Positions 1-6,801 of a DNA stretch of 11,289 nucleotides are shown one piece after another. The DNA is from Selenomonadaceae bacterium (GTDB lineage: Bacteria > Bacillota > Negativicutes > Selenomonadales > Selenomonadaceae): NCBI GenBank assembly GCA_017484235.1, contig JAFUTM010000254.1, positions 1 to 11,289 on the forward strand. Reading direction: 5' to 3'. Position 1 is the stretch's first letter, and each line of letters starts with the position of its first letter. The notes under the pieces were generated by a model, which saw only the letters and a program-made list of their open reading frames with translations, was not told the origin of the DNA and did not search any database. The position numbers and the translations under genes are program-made.

Positions 1-1191
1 GTACTTGAACTTTGGCACGGCCCAACAAGTGCGTTTAAAGATATGGCACTGCAAATGCTTCCTCAGTTGATGAGGATTGCCCTCAAGAAAACTGGCGAGA
101 CGAAGCAAATTTTAATTTTAGTTGCAACGAGCGGTGACACTGGTAAAGCTGCGCTTGCCGGATTCGCTGATGTGCCGCAGACTAAAATTATGGTATTCTA
201 TCCTGACGGCGGCGTCAGCAAAATTCAGCGCTTACAAATGGTTACTCAAGTCGGAAAAAATGTCAACGTTACGGCAGTAAAAGGCAACTTTGACGATGCG
301 CAGGCCGGCGTTAAAATGATTTTTAATGATGAATCAATCCGTAAACAACTTTTAAATTCTAATGTTAAATTATCTTCGGCAAATTCGATTAACTGGGGTC
401 GACTCGTTCCGCAGATTGTATATTATTTTTCGGCTTATGCGGATTTAGTTTCTGTCAAAAAAATAAATCTCGGAGATACAGTAAACATAACCGTACCGAC
501 CGGAAACTTTGGAAACATACTCGCCGCTTACTATGCTAAAAAAATGGGATTGCCAGTTGGCAAATTAATCTGTGCGTCTAATGTTAATAATATACTGACT
601 GACTTTTTTAAAACGGGCGTATATGACAGAAATCGTTCATTCTTTAAGACTATTACACCGTCAATGGACATTTTAATTTCAAGTAATTTGGAGCGGCTTT
701 TATATCACGAAACGAACGATTCAACTCGCGTTAAACATTTTATGGACGAGTTAAACTCAACTGGCAAATACGAAATCGACAAAGATTTAAAAAAGAGATT
801 TGATAAAATGTTCTATGCCGATTATGCGGGCGAAGACGAGACAAAGGCGACAATTAAAAATATATTTGATACAATGCACTATCTTGTTGATACTCACACG
901 GCGGTTGCTATCACAGTTGCAAATAAATATTATCAAAATACGGGCGACAAAAATCCTATGATAGTAGCTTCGACTGCCAGTGCATATAAATTTGCTCCAG
1001 CTGTTCTGTCTGCATTAGGCGAAAATATCGACAATCTCGGTGAGTTTGCACAACTTGTACGTTTGAATAATATCAGTGATGTGAGAATTCCAGTCAATCT
1101 TGAAAATTTAAAGACGGCTGAGGTTTTACATAATGATGTTTGTGAAAAGTCAGAAATGGCTGACAAAGTTATTCAATTTGCCCAAAAATAA
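1..1191 (+). CDS. thrC: Threonine synthase, 5'-truncated by window edge
   Basis: PLP enzyme converting O-phospho-L-homoserine to L-threonine and phosphate, the last step of threonine biosynthesis; cytoplasmic. The frame is open from base 1, so the Met codon at 43 is internal. The first visible residues read LELWHGPTSAFKD, the family's PLP-lysine motif, with the Schiff-base lysine encoded at 37-39. The phosphate-binding ATSGDTGKAA stretch follows (about 124-155), then PTGNFGN (about 499-519), which holds the glycine-rich loop near the cofactor. 396 residues are visible. In E. coli ThrC the PLP lysine is near residue 107, so roughly 95 N-terminal residues are missing and the full protein would be near 490 residues, typical of the longer threonine synthase class. 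The 3' end is intact (TAA at 1189-1191) and runs directly into the heptad-repeat spacer. No homoserine kinase or dehydrogenase gene is visible. Family assignment is very secure. Confidence 0.96.
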   Translation, partial: VLELWHGPTSAFKDMALQMLPQLMRIALKKTGETKQILILVATSGDTGKAALAGFADVPQTKIMVFYPDGGVSKIQRLQMVTQVGKNVNVTAVKGNFDDAQAGVKMIFNDESIRKQLLNSNVKLSSANSINWGRLVPQIVYYFSAYADLVSVKKINLGDTVNITVPTGNFGNILAAYYAKKMGLPVGKLICASNVNNILTDFFKTGVYDRNRSFFKTITPSMDILISSNLERLLYHETNDSTRVKHFMDELNSTGKYEIDKDLKKRFDKMFYADYAGEDETKATIKNIFDTMHYLVDTHTAVAITVANKYYQNTGDKNPMIVASTASAYKFAPAVLSALGENIDNLGEFAQLVRLNNISDVRIPVNLENLKTAEVLHNDVCEKSEMADKVIQFAQK

Positions 1192-1329
1192 TTAATAATT
1201 AGGAATTGTGAATTAGGAATGAGGAATTATTTAATGCGTAATGCGTAATGCATAATGCGCAATATGTAATGTGTAATGTGTAATGTGTGATAAAAAATAT
1301 TCCCAATTTCTCATTCAACATTCCTCATT
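1190..1329. repeat. Non-coding spacer built from 7-bp repeats with inverted outer arms
   Basis: Most of the thrC to GT2 spacer can be parsed into consecutive 7-base units. From 1190 they read aattaat, aattagg, aattgtg, aattagg, aatgagg, aattatt. From 1232, after a one-base slip, they read taatgcg twice, taatgca, taatgcg, caatatg and taatgtg three times, ending at 1287. On the opposite strand the right-hand part (about 1298-1331) reads in the same heptad style: aatgagg, aatgttg, aatgaga, aattggg. The outer arms share a perfect 10-bp inverted repeat, AATGAGGAAT at 1218-1227 against its complement at 1320-1329. No ORF or terminator is supported here. The first unit overlaps the last two bases of the thrC stop codon. 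Origin and role are unknown; dispersed heptanucleotide repeats are known in other bacteria (for example the STRR sequences of cyanobacteria), but no relationship is implied. Confidence 0.75.
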
Positions 1330-1362
1330 AATTTTGGTGGAAGGAGCAGCAGTGATTATTAT

Positions 1363-2415
1363 ATGAGTCCTAAAATATCGGTGATAATGCCGATGTACAA
1401 TGTAGAAAAATACGTTGGATTGGCAATCCAGTCTTTATTAAACCAGACTTTTACAGACTTTGAAGCAATTTTTATTGATGATTGTGGACCAGACAATTCA
1501 TTACAAATTGCTAAAAGTTTTAACGATCCGCGCATTAAAATTATTGAAAATGAAAAAAACCTCGGCGCAACTGGTTCGCGTAATCGTGGTCTTGATATTG
1601 CTGAAGGCGATTATATTTATTTTCTGGATAGTGATGATGTAATGGTTTCAACTTGCTTAGAAACTCTTTATAACGTTGCGAAATCAGCCTCAGATGTTGA
1701 ATTTGTATCAACAATAAACTCATTACACGCAATAGATAGTGAGTTTCAATCTCTTGATAATGTAAAATGCAAGGTAACTAAAGCTGGAATAATGGGCAAT
1801 GTCTCTTCCGATTTAAAACAACGTATTTGGGAAGAGTATGCTAATCATAAGATACACTGTGCAGTTTGGTTGAGCTTGTTTAAAAGAAGTTTATTCAATG
1901 GCGAAACGGCTAATATAAGATTTAAGGATTTTGCAATTGCAGATGATGATTTTTTCTTATTTGAAGTCTTATGCGCTACATCTAAGATAATAAAAATTGA
2001 TAAGCCTGTGTATATTTACAGACCACGAGAAGGCTCTATAACTAAATCTGCAGACATAAATCGAATAAAGCGATATCTACCAGCGATTGCCTCTGGTGCA
2101 AAGTTCTTGGAAGATAAATTATTGCCAATTACAGATGATCCATTATTTGTTGAACAAATTAAATTAAAAGTAGTCGAAAGATTATTTAATGTGTTTATAA
2201 TGGAATATTATACAAAAGATAAGTTTAATACAATATCAGCATTAATTAATGCCATAAATGATAATTCTGAAAGTAATAATGCTTTTTTAAAAACACTGAT
2301 TACAGCTTTTGTTAAACAAAACTTAAATTTACGTGAATTGGCAGCAGAAAATACACGCTTAAAATATACAATGAAATCAATAAAAGAAAATGTCAATAAA
2401 ATGATAACTTTTTAA
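1363..2415 (+). CDS. GT2-family glycosyltransferase with C-terminal coiled-coil-like tail
   Basis: Predicted inverting GT-A glycosyltransferase that transfers a sugar from a nucleotide-sugar donor during surface polysaccharide or glycoprotein glycan synthesis; cytosolic or membrane-associated, with no transmembrane segment visible. The 350-residue protein opens with KISVIMPMYNVEKYVG (residues 4-19), the standard GT2 nucleotide-binding strand. It has the donor-binding acidic pair at D39-D40, the metal-binding DSDD at 89-92, and ADDDFF at 193-198, which matches the position of the family's (E/D)DxxF catalytic-base motif. The last 25 or so residues (LRELAAENTRLKYTMKS and on) are charged and heptad-like, suggesting a short coiled coil. 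AAGGAG lies at 1341-1346 and AGTGA closer to the ATG; there is no in-frame alternative start just upstream. It is 20 bases from map and probably cotranscribed. Base composition is visibly more AT-rich than thrC or ilvB, compatible with a transferred glycan gene. Donor and acceptor cannot be told from sequence. Confidence 0.9.
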   Translation: MSPKISVIMPMYNVEKYVGLAIQSLLNQTFTDFEAIFIDDCGPDNSLQIAKSFNDPRIKIIENEKNLGATGSRNRGLDIAEGDYIYFLDSDDVMVSTCLETLYNVAKSASDVEFVSTINSLHAIDSEFQSLDNVKCKVTKAGIMGNVSSDLKQRIWEEYANHKIHCAVWLSLFKRSLFNGETANIRFKDFAIADDDFFLFEVLCATSKIIKIDKPVYIYRPREGSITKSADINRIKRYLPAIASGAKFLEDKLLPITDDPLFVEQIKLKVVERLFNVFIMEYYTKDKFNTISALINAINDNSESNNAFLKTLITAFVKQNLNLRELAAENTRLKYTMKSIKENVNKMITF

Positions 2416-2435
2416 CAATCGGAGATAAAATACAA

Positions 2436-3347
2436 ATGATAATGAAAAAGATTGAGGGGTGGCTGCGGCAAATGAAACGAAATGACGATTGCTGGTGTGG
2501 AAGTGGCAAAAAATATAAAAAATGTCATCTTGATTTTGATGAACGAATTGCTGAAATGAAATTCAACGTAAATAAAAGTCAGATAAGACCGCCGCATCAT
2601 GTAATAAACATAGCAAAAGATATTGAAGGTATAAAAAAAGCGGCAGTTATAAATACCGGTGCGCTTGATTTAATGGCCAAATTAGTTAAGCCTGGAATTG
2701 ATACATTGAGCTTAAATGATGCGGCACACGAATTTATAGTAAGTCACGGTGCACATCCTTCTTGTCTTAATTATGACAACTTCCCAAAAAGCATTTGCAT
2801 TTCTGTTAATAATGTTGTATGTCACGGCATACCGTCCAAAAAGGTCATTCTACGTGAAGGAGACATATTGAACATAGACATAACTACTGATTTAGACGGT
2901 TATTTTGCAGATGCCTCACGAATGTATATTGTCGGTGGACGAACAACTTTGGAGGCTAAACGCCTGGTCGATGTTACACGTGAGATAATGGAAGCTGGAA
3001 TTAGAGCGGCACAACCCTGGCATTTTGTTGGTGATATTGGTGCAGCTTGCGGCAAAATGGCTCGTGCTAATGGATATACTGTCGTCACGGAGCTTGGCGG
3101 GCACGGTGTTGGTAAAAAATTTCATCTTGAACCATTTGTAAGTCACGACTGTAAAGAAAATACTGGTATGTTAATGGTGCCTGGAATGGTTTTGACGGTA
3201 GAACCAATGATTAATGCTGGCAAAAAGCAGGTAGTAACTGATGCCTATGACGGTTGGACTGTACGAACAGAAGACGGCAGCTTATCCGCGCAATGGGAAA
3301 AAACCATTTTAATAACAGAAGACGGCAACCAAGTTCTGGCAAGTTGA
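2436..3347 (+). CDS. map: Methionine aminopeptidase type I with N-terminal SEC-C zinc motif
   Basis: Metalloprotease that removes the initiator methionine from nascent proteins. Residues 19-31 (CWCGSGKKYKKCH) form a SEC-C zinc-binding motif (C19, C21, C30, H31), like the one at the C terminus of SecA, which in MAPs is thought to help ribosome or partner binding. The pita-bread catalytic domain spans about 50-300 and keeps every expected residue: H130 (CHG), metal ligands D148 (NID), D159 (ADAS), H223 (GGHG), E256 (VEP) and E288 (WEK), plus H230. At 303 residues it is of usual length for a SEC-C MAP. The ATG at 2436 has GGAG at 2421-2424. A second in-frame ATG at 2472 (MKRNDDCWCGSG) has GAGGGGTGG upstream and would match the usual compact N terminus, so the true start may be 2472. 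The gene sits inside a glycosyltransferase cluster, an unusual setting for a housekeeping enzyme; it may be one of several map copies (inference). Confidence 0.95.
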   Translation: MIMKKIEGWLRQMKRNDDCWCGSGKKYKKCHLDFDERIAEMKFNVNKSQIRPPHHVINIAKDIEGIKKAAVINTGALDLMAKLVKPGIDTLSLNDAAHEFIVSHGAHPSCLNYDNFPKSICISVNNVVCHGIPSKKVILREGDILNIDITTDLDGYFADASRMYIVGGRTTLEAKRLVDVTREIMEAGIRAAQPWHFVGDIGAACGKMARANGYTVVTELGGHGVGKKFHLEPFVSHDCKENTGMLMVPGMVLTVEPMINAGKKQVVTDAYDGWTVRTEDGSLSAQWEKTILITEDGNQVLAS

Positions 3348-3454
3348 AATTTATTAATAATATTTGTTTATGGATTTATTTAATCGGAGATGTGATATGT
3401 GAATATAGTATATATGAACGGCGGACTGGGTAATCAAATGTTTCAATATATATA

Positions 3455-3462
3455 TTTTTTTT
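3455..3462 (+). repeat. T8 homopolymer at first frameshift of the fucosyltransferase
   Basis: Eight consecutive T residues preceded by alternating TATATATA. Seven Ts would join the GT11 N terminus (QYIYFF) to RWLEINAGEKC in one frame; with eight, translation stops at 3477-3479. The alternating TA run plus T tract is a plausible slippage site. Confidence 0.85.
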
Positions 3463-3639
3463 CGCTGGTTGGAAATTAATGCCGGTGAAAAATGTGTGAT
3501 AGACGATGCACCATTTTATCTGGATAATGTACCTCATAATGGCTACGAATTGAATAAAATATTTGGTCTCAAGCCATCAATGATCAGTGATATGTTTGAT
3601 AAAGATGTTTGGCGAGATATTCTTAATATGAGCAATAGA

Positions 3640-3646
3640 GGGGGGG
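3640..3646 (+). repeat. G7 homopolymer at second frameshift of the fucosyltransferase
   Basis: Seven consecutive G residues in an otherwise AT-rich gene. Six Gs would join NMSNRGG to IIKLLFNAGM in one frame; with seven, translation ends at TAA 3664-3666. This is the longest G run I noticed in the window and sits exactly at the frame break. Confidence 0.85.
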
Positions 3647-3673
3647 ATAATAAAACTATTATTTAATGCTGGA

Positions 3674-4273
3674 ATGTCTATTATTGCTATATTACAACAC
3701 GGAGCACATAATTTTAATTTTAATGGTTTAACGATTGAGGTTAAAGAAGTTGAAGAAATTCCTTTAAAAATTGAAAATTATAATACATATTATCACGGCT
3801 ACTGGATAAGTGATAAGTTTTTCAATAGTATCATTGATATAATAAAGACTGAGTTTACATTTCCTAAAATAAAAGATAAACAAAATAAAAAATATGCCGC
3901 ATTAATCGAAAAATCCATAAATCCAATAGCAATACATATTAGGCGTGGGGATATGGCACAACTTGGCTGGTGTTGTAATCCTGAGCACTTTCAAAATAGT
4001 ATATTTTTCTCAGAAAAAACTTGGCATCCAGACCAATATTTCCTATTTTCCGATGATTTAAAATGGTGTGAAACGCACGCCGATGAACTTGGACTTAACA
4101 ACATAAAAAAACGGTTATTTATTGTAGATGCTAATTCAGGCGAGAACGCATATCGAGATATGCAATTGATGACTATGTGCCGACATCGTATTTCGGATCA
4201 TAGTACTTTTAGTTTAATGGCTTTTCTTTTATGTCCATATGCGAATAAGCACGACATAAATAATTGGAAATAG
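3674..4273 (+). CDS. C-terminal fragment of the GT11 fucosyltransferase
   Basis: The longest intact reading frame of the broken fucosyltransferase: 199 residues from the ATG at 3674, starting MSIIAILQHGAHNFNFNG and carrying the HIRRGD donor-site motif, FLFSDDL and the C-terminal STFSLMAF block. It lacks the N-terminal GGLGNQMFQY segment that contributes to GDP-fucose binding, so on its own it is unlikely to be an active enzyme. The ATG has no convincing ribosome binding site (the best upstream is a weak GCTGGA), which argues that this is an internal methionine and not an independent gene. It is listed separately because automated annotation would probably report it as a stand-alone CDS. Confidence 0.4.
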   Translation: MSIIAILQHGAHNFNFNGLTIEVKEVEEIPLKIENYNTYYHGYWISDKFFNSIIDIIKTEFTFPKIKDKQNKKYAALIEKSINPIAIHIRRGDMAQLGWCCNPEHFQNSIFFSEKTWHPDQYFLFSDDLKWCETHADELGLNNIKKRLFIVDANSGENAYRDMQLMTMCRHRISDHSTFSLMAFLLCPYANKHDINNWK

Positions 4274-4291
4274 TAAAGAGGTGGCATTATA

Positions 4292-4864
4292 ATGAGTGAA
4301 TCGGCTTATGCATATAAAGAAGAAATCAACGATTACGAAGTTATAAATGGCGAAGTCTATATGATGGCGCGTCCAAATACTAAACATATGATAGTTGAAA
4401 GTAATATTATTACTGCATTTAAAAATTATCTCAAAGGTAAACGCTGCATACCATTTAATGAAACGGATGTATTTTTTGATGATGGCAATAACTTTGTGCC
4501 GGACGTAATGATTATCTGTGATCCAGAGAAAATTGAAGATGATGGTATTCACGGCACGCCGGATTTAGTGGTGGAAATTCTCTCGCCTTCAACGGCTCGT
4601 AAAGACCGCAATGAGAAATATTTTATATATGAAAAATATGGCGTTAAAGAATATTGGATTGTCTCTCCTGGTGATAAATCCGTTGAAGTTTATCTGCTTA
4701 AAGACGGCAAATTTGTGCTTGATGATGTTTATTCAATATATAAAGACTATGAATTACGAAAATTAACTGATGAACGAAGAGCGTTGGTTAAATATTCAAT
4801 CAAAGTCTCACTCTATGATGATTTTTATGTCCAGCTTGAAGATATTTTTGAAGATATTAAATAA
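4292..4864 (+). CDS. Uma2-family (DUF820) PD-(D/E)xK nuclease-like protein, copy 1
   Basis: Small 190-residue protein of the Uma2 family, which has a restriction-endonuclease-like fold; cellular role not established. Family landmarks are all present: the N-terminal acidic NGEVYMM (E21), VPDVMIICDP (P70-D71), the strand HGTPDLVVEILSPST (D91, E95), the basic helix around K104-K109, and GVKEYWIVSP (117-126). The usual catalytic lysine of the E-x-K motif is replaced in place (VEIL) and is probably supplied by the following helix, as commonly seen in the family (inference). GAGGTGG at about 4279-4285 serves as ribosome binding site. The gene lies 18 bases after the fucosyltransferase and 11 before the TPR-glycosyltransferase, so it looks cotranscribed with glycan genes. 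A close paralogue lies at 6205-6771. No partner methylase or mobile-element gene is nearby, so a classical restriction role is not indicated. Confidence 0.88.
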   Translation: MSESAYAYKEEINDYEVINGEVYMMARPNTKHMIVESNIITAFKNYLKGKRCIPFNETDVFFDDGNNFVPDVMIICDPEKIEDDGIHGTPDLVVEILSPSTARKDRNEKYFIYEKYGVKEYWIVSPGDKSVEVYLLKDGKFVLDDVYSIYKDYELRKLTDERRALVKYSIKVSLYDDFYVQLEDIFEDIK

Positions 4865-4875
4865 AAGGTGACATT

Positions 4876-6174
4876 ATGAATGTAAAAAAATTTTATAAAA
4901 AATTTTCCAAAGCTAAGGCGGATTATGACTTTATAACTGAAGCCAACTGCATTGCAGAAGCTATACAATTTTTAAAGAGTAATTCACAGAATATCACAGA
5001 CACAGAGAAAAATACACTTATTGAAATGAGTCGGCATATTGATCTGCTGCCTTATACTGCTCTTTTTTCAATACATAAACGTGATATGACATTAGCTCAA
5101 AAATATATCCACGCCATAATACTTTATGCTCCTAATATATTGAAAAATGCTAATTTTTTTTATATACATTATATGCTTGGAATGATTAATTATGAGATTG
5201 GTGATTATGAAAAAGCTTTGAATTATATAAACATATATAATCAGGCGAGACAAAAACTTGAATATGGTGAAGATGAAATTGCTATTTTTTATTTGTCAAA
5301 TATTTTTGCCATTACACGTAACATTAAAGCGGCAAAAGCAGGATATGAAAAATGTCTCTCAATGAAAAAATCGTTTAAAGAGGCAGCCGCTAATCTTATG
5401 GCTATTAACTCCATACTAAACGGAAGTGCTGAACAAAAAATACAAATACAAAAATATATTAATGATAATTCATTAACAAATGTTGATGAGAATGATAAGG
5501 CAGCTTGTTTTAATATTCCAATCTTTATCAATGCCCGCGATCGCGTTGGCGTTATGAAAAAACTCATTGATTGGCTCCTAGACGCCGGCTATACTAACAT
5601 CATCATATTGGACAATGGTTCCACATATCAGCCTCTATTAGATTATTATGCAACTTTTAAGAATGATAGTCGTATAAAAATTGTATATTATAAGCAAAAT
5701 TTTGGTTATAAATCCATATGGAAGAGTGGCATTTTAGAATTTTTTGACATTAAGACACCTTATGTATATACCGATCCGGACGTTGTGCCAATTGATTCCT
5801 GTCCTAAAAATGTCGTTCAAAGACTTCTCAAAATCTTGAAAGCCAGACCTTTTATTAAAAAAGTTGGTCTTGGATTAGTTTATGACGACATTACTTTTTT
5901 CAACAAGGAAAAAATCCAGGCAGCTCAGAGTAATTTTTATAACAATACTGGTGTAGAGAAAAATGTCCATTATGCACAAGTTGATACTACGTTTGCACTG
6001 TATTGTAATTGCCGCCATTATAATTTAAGATTTTCAATGCGTACACTTGGTAATTTGATGGCAAAACATCTGCCGTGGTATTTTGATTATAATAATCTGC
6101 CTGAAGATGAACAGTATTATATGGATCATTCAGACAATTCTTCATCTACAAATGAAGCTGTGAAGAAAAAGTAG
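4876..6174 (+). CDS. TPR-containing glycosyltransferase (GT2/GT-A-like C-terminal domain)
   Basis: 432-residue protein that appears to fuse a helical, TPR-like N-terminal half to a GT-A-type glycosyltransferase domain. Residues about 94-165 contain TPR-like helices (MLGMINYEIGDYEKALNYI and AGYEKCLSMKKSFKEAAANL). The catalytic half starts near 214 with IPIFINARDRVGVMKKLIDW and IIILDNGST (242-250), a GT2-like nucleotide-sugar-binding pattern. It carries TDPDVVP at 299-305, in which DPD would be the metal-binding DxD equivalent, and ends with HLPWYFDYNNLPEDEQYYMDHSDNSSST, a tail I associate with surface-glycan transferases. Donor and acceptor are unknown; the TPR part may bind a protein acceptor or partner (inference). 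AAAGGTG precedes the ATG at the usual distance. It is flanked 11 and 30 bases away by the two Uma2 genes, all in one direction. Composition is strongly AT-rich. Confidence 0.85.
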   Translation: MNVKKFYKKFSKAKADYDFITEANCIAEAIQFLKSNSQNITDTEKNTLIEMSRHIDLLPYTALFSIHKRDMTLAQKYIHAIILYAPNILKNANFFYIHYMLGMINYEIGDYEKALNYINIYNQARQKLEYGEDEIAIFYLSNIFAITRNIKAAKAGYEKCLSMKKSFKEAAANLMAINSILNGSAEQKIQIQKYINDNSLTNVDENDKAACFNIPIFINARDRVGVMKKLIDWLLDAGYTNIIILDNGSTYQPLLDYYATFKNDSRIKIVYYKQNFGYKSIWKSGILEFFDIKTPYVYTDPDVVPIDSCPKNVVQRLLKILKARPFIKKVGLGLVYDDITFFNKEKIQAAQSNFYNNTGVEKNVHYAQVDTTFALYCNCRHYNLRFSMRTLGNLMAKHLPWYFDYNNLPEDEQYYMDHSDNSSSTNEAVKKK

Positions 6175-6204
6175 TATAATCTGAATTAGTATGGAGGTAT
6201 TATT

Positions 6205-6771
6205 ATGGATACTGCAATGGCTTACAAGTCCGAACGTGAAGACTATGAGATTATCAATGGAAAAATTTATATGATGGCGCGTCCTAATATAAATCACGAT
6301 CAAATTCAAGGTAACGTTCGCAATGCATTTAAAAATTATCTGCGCGGCAAACGTTGCAGATCGTTTGGCGAAGTGGATGTCTTTCTTGGTGACGATAACG
6401 TCGTGCCAGATGCAATAATTGTCTGCAATCCTGACATTATTGAAGAAAATGGAATACACGGCACACCGGATTTAGTTGTTGAGATTTTGTCGCCTTCGAC
6501 TGGTCAGCGTGATAAATTCGAGAAAAGAGAACTCTACGAAAAATTTGGAGTTAAGGAGTACTGGATTATTGATCCATTTAGTAAATCCGTTGAAGTTTAT
6601 CTACTTAAAGACGGTAAACTAACACTTAATAATTTTTATATGGTTTATCGTGATTATGAATGGGCACGCTTAACGGACGAACAAAAAGCGGCGGCACAAT
6701 TAGAGATAAAAGTTTCATTATACGATGATTTTGTAATTAAATTAGATGATATATTTGAAGATGTTAAATAG
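6205..6771 (+). CDS. Uma2-family (DUF820) PD-(D/E)xK nuclease-like protein, copy 2
   Basis: 188-residue paralogue of the protein at 4292-4864, alike over its whole length (by eye well over half of residues identical, with runs such as GIHGTPDLVVEILSPST and KSVEVYLLKDGK unchanged). Landmarks: VPDAIIVCNP (P68-D69), PDLVVEILSPST (D89, E93), K107 in the following helix, and GVKEYWIIDP (115-124). The conserved N-terminal acidic residue (E21 in copy 1, in NGE) is lysine here (NGK, K20), a change at a position usually acidic in the family, so activity may differ. A strong GGAGGT at 6193-6198 sits six bases before the ATG. It lies 30 bases after the TPR-glycosyltransferase and 30 before ilvB. Function in this setting is unknown; I see no toxin-antitoxin, restriction or transposase partner. 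Confidence 0.88.
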   Translation: MDTAMAYKSEREDYEIINGKIYMMARPNINHDQIQGNVRNAFKNYLRGKRCRSFGEVDVFLGDDNVVPDAIIVCNPDIIEENGIHGTPDLVVEILSPSTGQRDKFEKRELYEKFGVKEYWIIDPFSKSVEVYLLKDGKLTLNNFYMVYRDYEWARLTDEQKAAAQLEIKVSLYDDFVIKLDDIFEDVK

Positions 6772-6792
6772 TATAAATATTTTATGGAAAGT

Positions 6793-6799
6793 GGTGAGG
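6793..6799 (+). promoter_or_regulatory. Ribosome binding site that fixes the ilvB start
   Basis: GGTGAGG lies in front of the ATG at 6802. The GGTG core is five bases from it, the same spacing as at 4876 and 8727. The upstream in-frame ATG at 6784 has only AT-rich sequence before it, so 6802 is preferred. Confidence 0.6.
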
Positions 6800-6801
6800 T
6801 T

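Larger units (their letters stand above)
3399..4273 (+). pseudogene. Alpha-1,2-fucosyltransferase (GT11) split by two +1 homopolymer frameshifts
   Basis: GT11 enzymes transfer L-fucose from GDP-fucose, usually in alpha-1,2 linkage, to surface glycans. Translation from GTG 3399 (GGAG at 3385-3388) gives MNIVYMNGGLGNQMFQYIYF, the hallmark GT11 N terminus, then hits TAA at 3477-3479. The continuation (RWLEINAGEKCVIDDAPF) is in the next frame and is reached by dropping one T from the T8 tract 3455-3462. That frame ends at TAA 3664-3666 just after the G7 tract 3640-3646. Dropping one G leads into GGIIKLLFNAGMSII and the rest of the enzyme. It includes the donor-binding HIRRGD motif (about 3935-3952), YFLFSDDLKWC (about 4037-4069) and the conserved HSTFSLMAF region (about 4199-4225). 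The repaired frame is 873 nt, about 290 residues, the normal full length, with no other damage. Such intactness suggests a switched-off or very recently broken gene, or sequence errors. It lies 18 bases before the first Uma2 gene. Confidence 0.88.

Noticed and set aside
933..1166. Minus-strand ORF inside thrC
   Set aside because: Antisense to a well-conserved coding region, no ribosome binding site and no recognisable protein; a shadow frame.
1190..1331. CRISPR array
   Set aside because: Units are 7 bases long, degenerate and without spacers; no cas gene is present.
3469..3666. Independent 65-residue protein
   Set aside because: It starts at a TTG with no binding site and its sequence is the second segment of the frameshifted GT11 gene.
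4229..4552. Minus-strand ORF opposite Uma2 copy 1, with a look-alike at 6142-6459
   Set aside because: Both arise because the paralogous Uma2 genes share sequence; the antisense similarity merely mirrors the sense genes.
4292..6771. Restriction-modification or defence island built on the Uma2 genes
   Set aside because: No methyltransferase, specificity subunit, helicase, toxin-antitoxin or mobile-element gene accompanies them; the neighbours are glycosyltransferases and metabolic genes.
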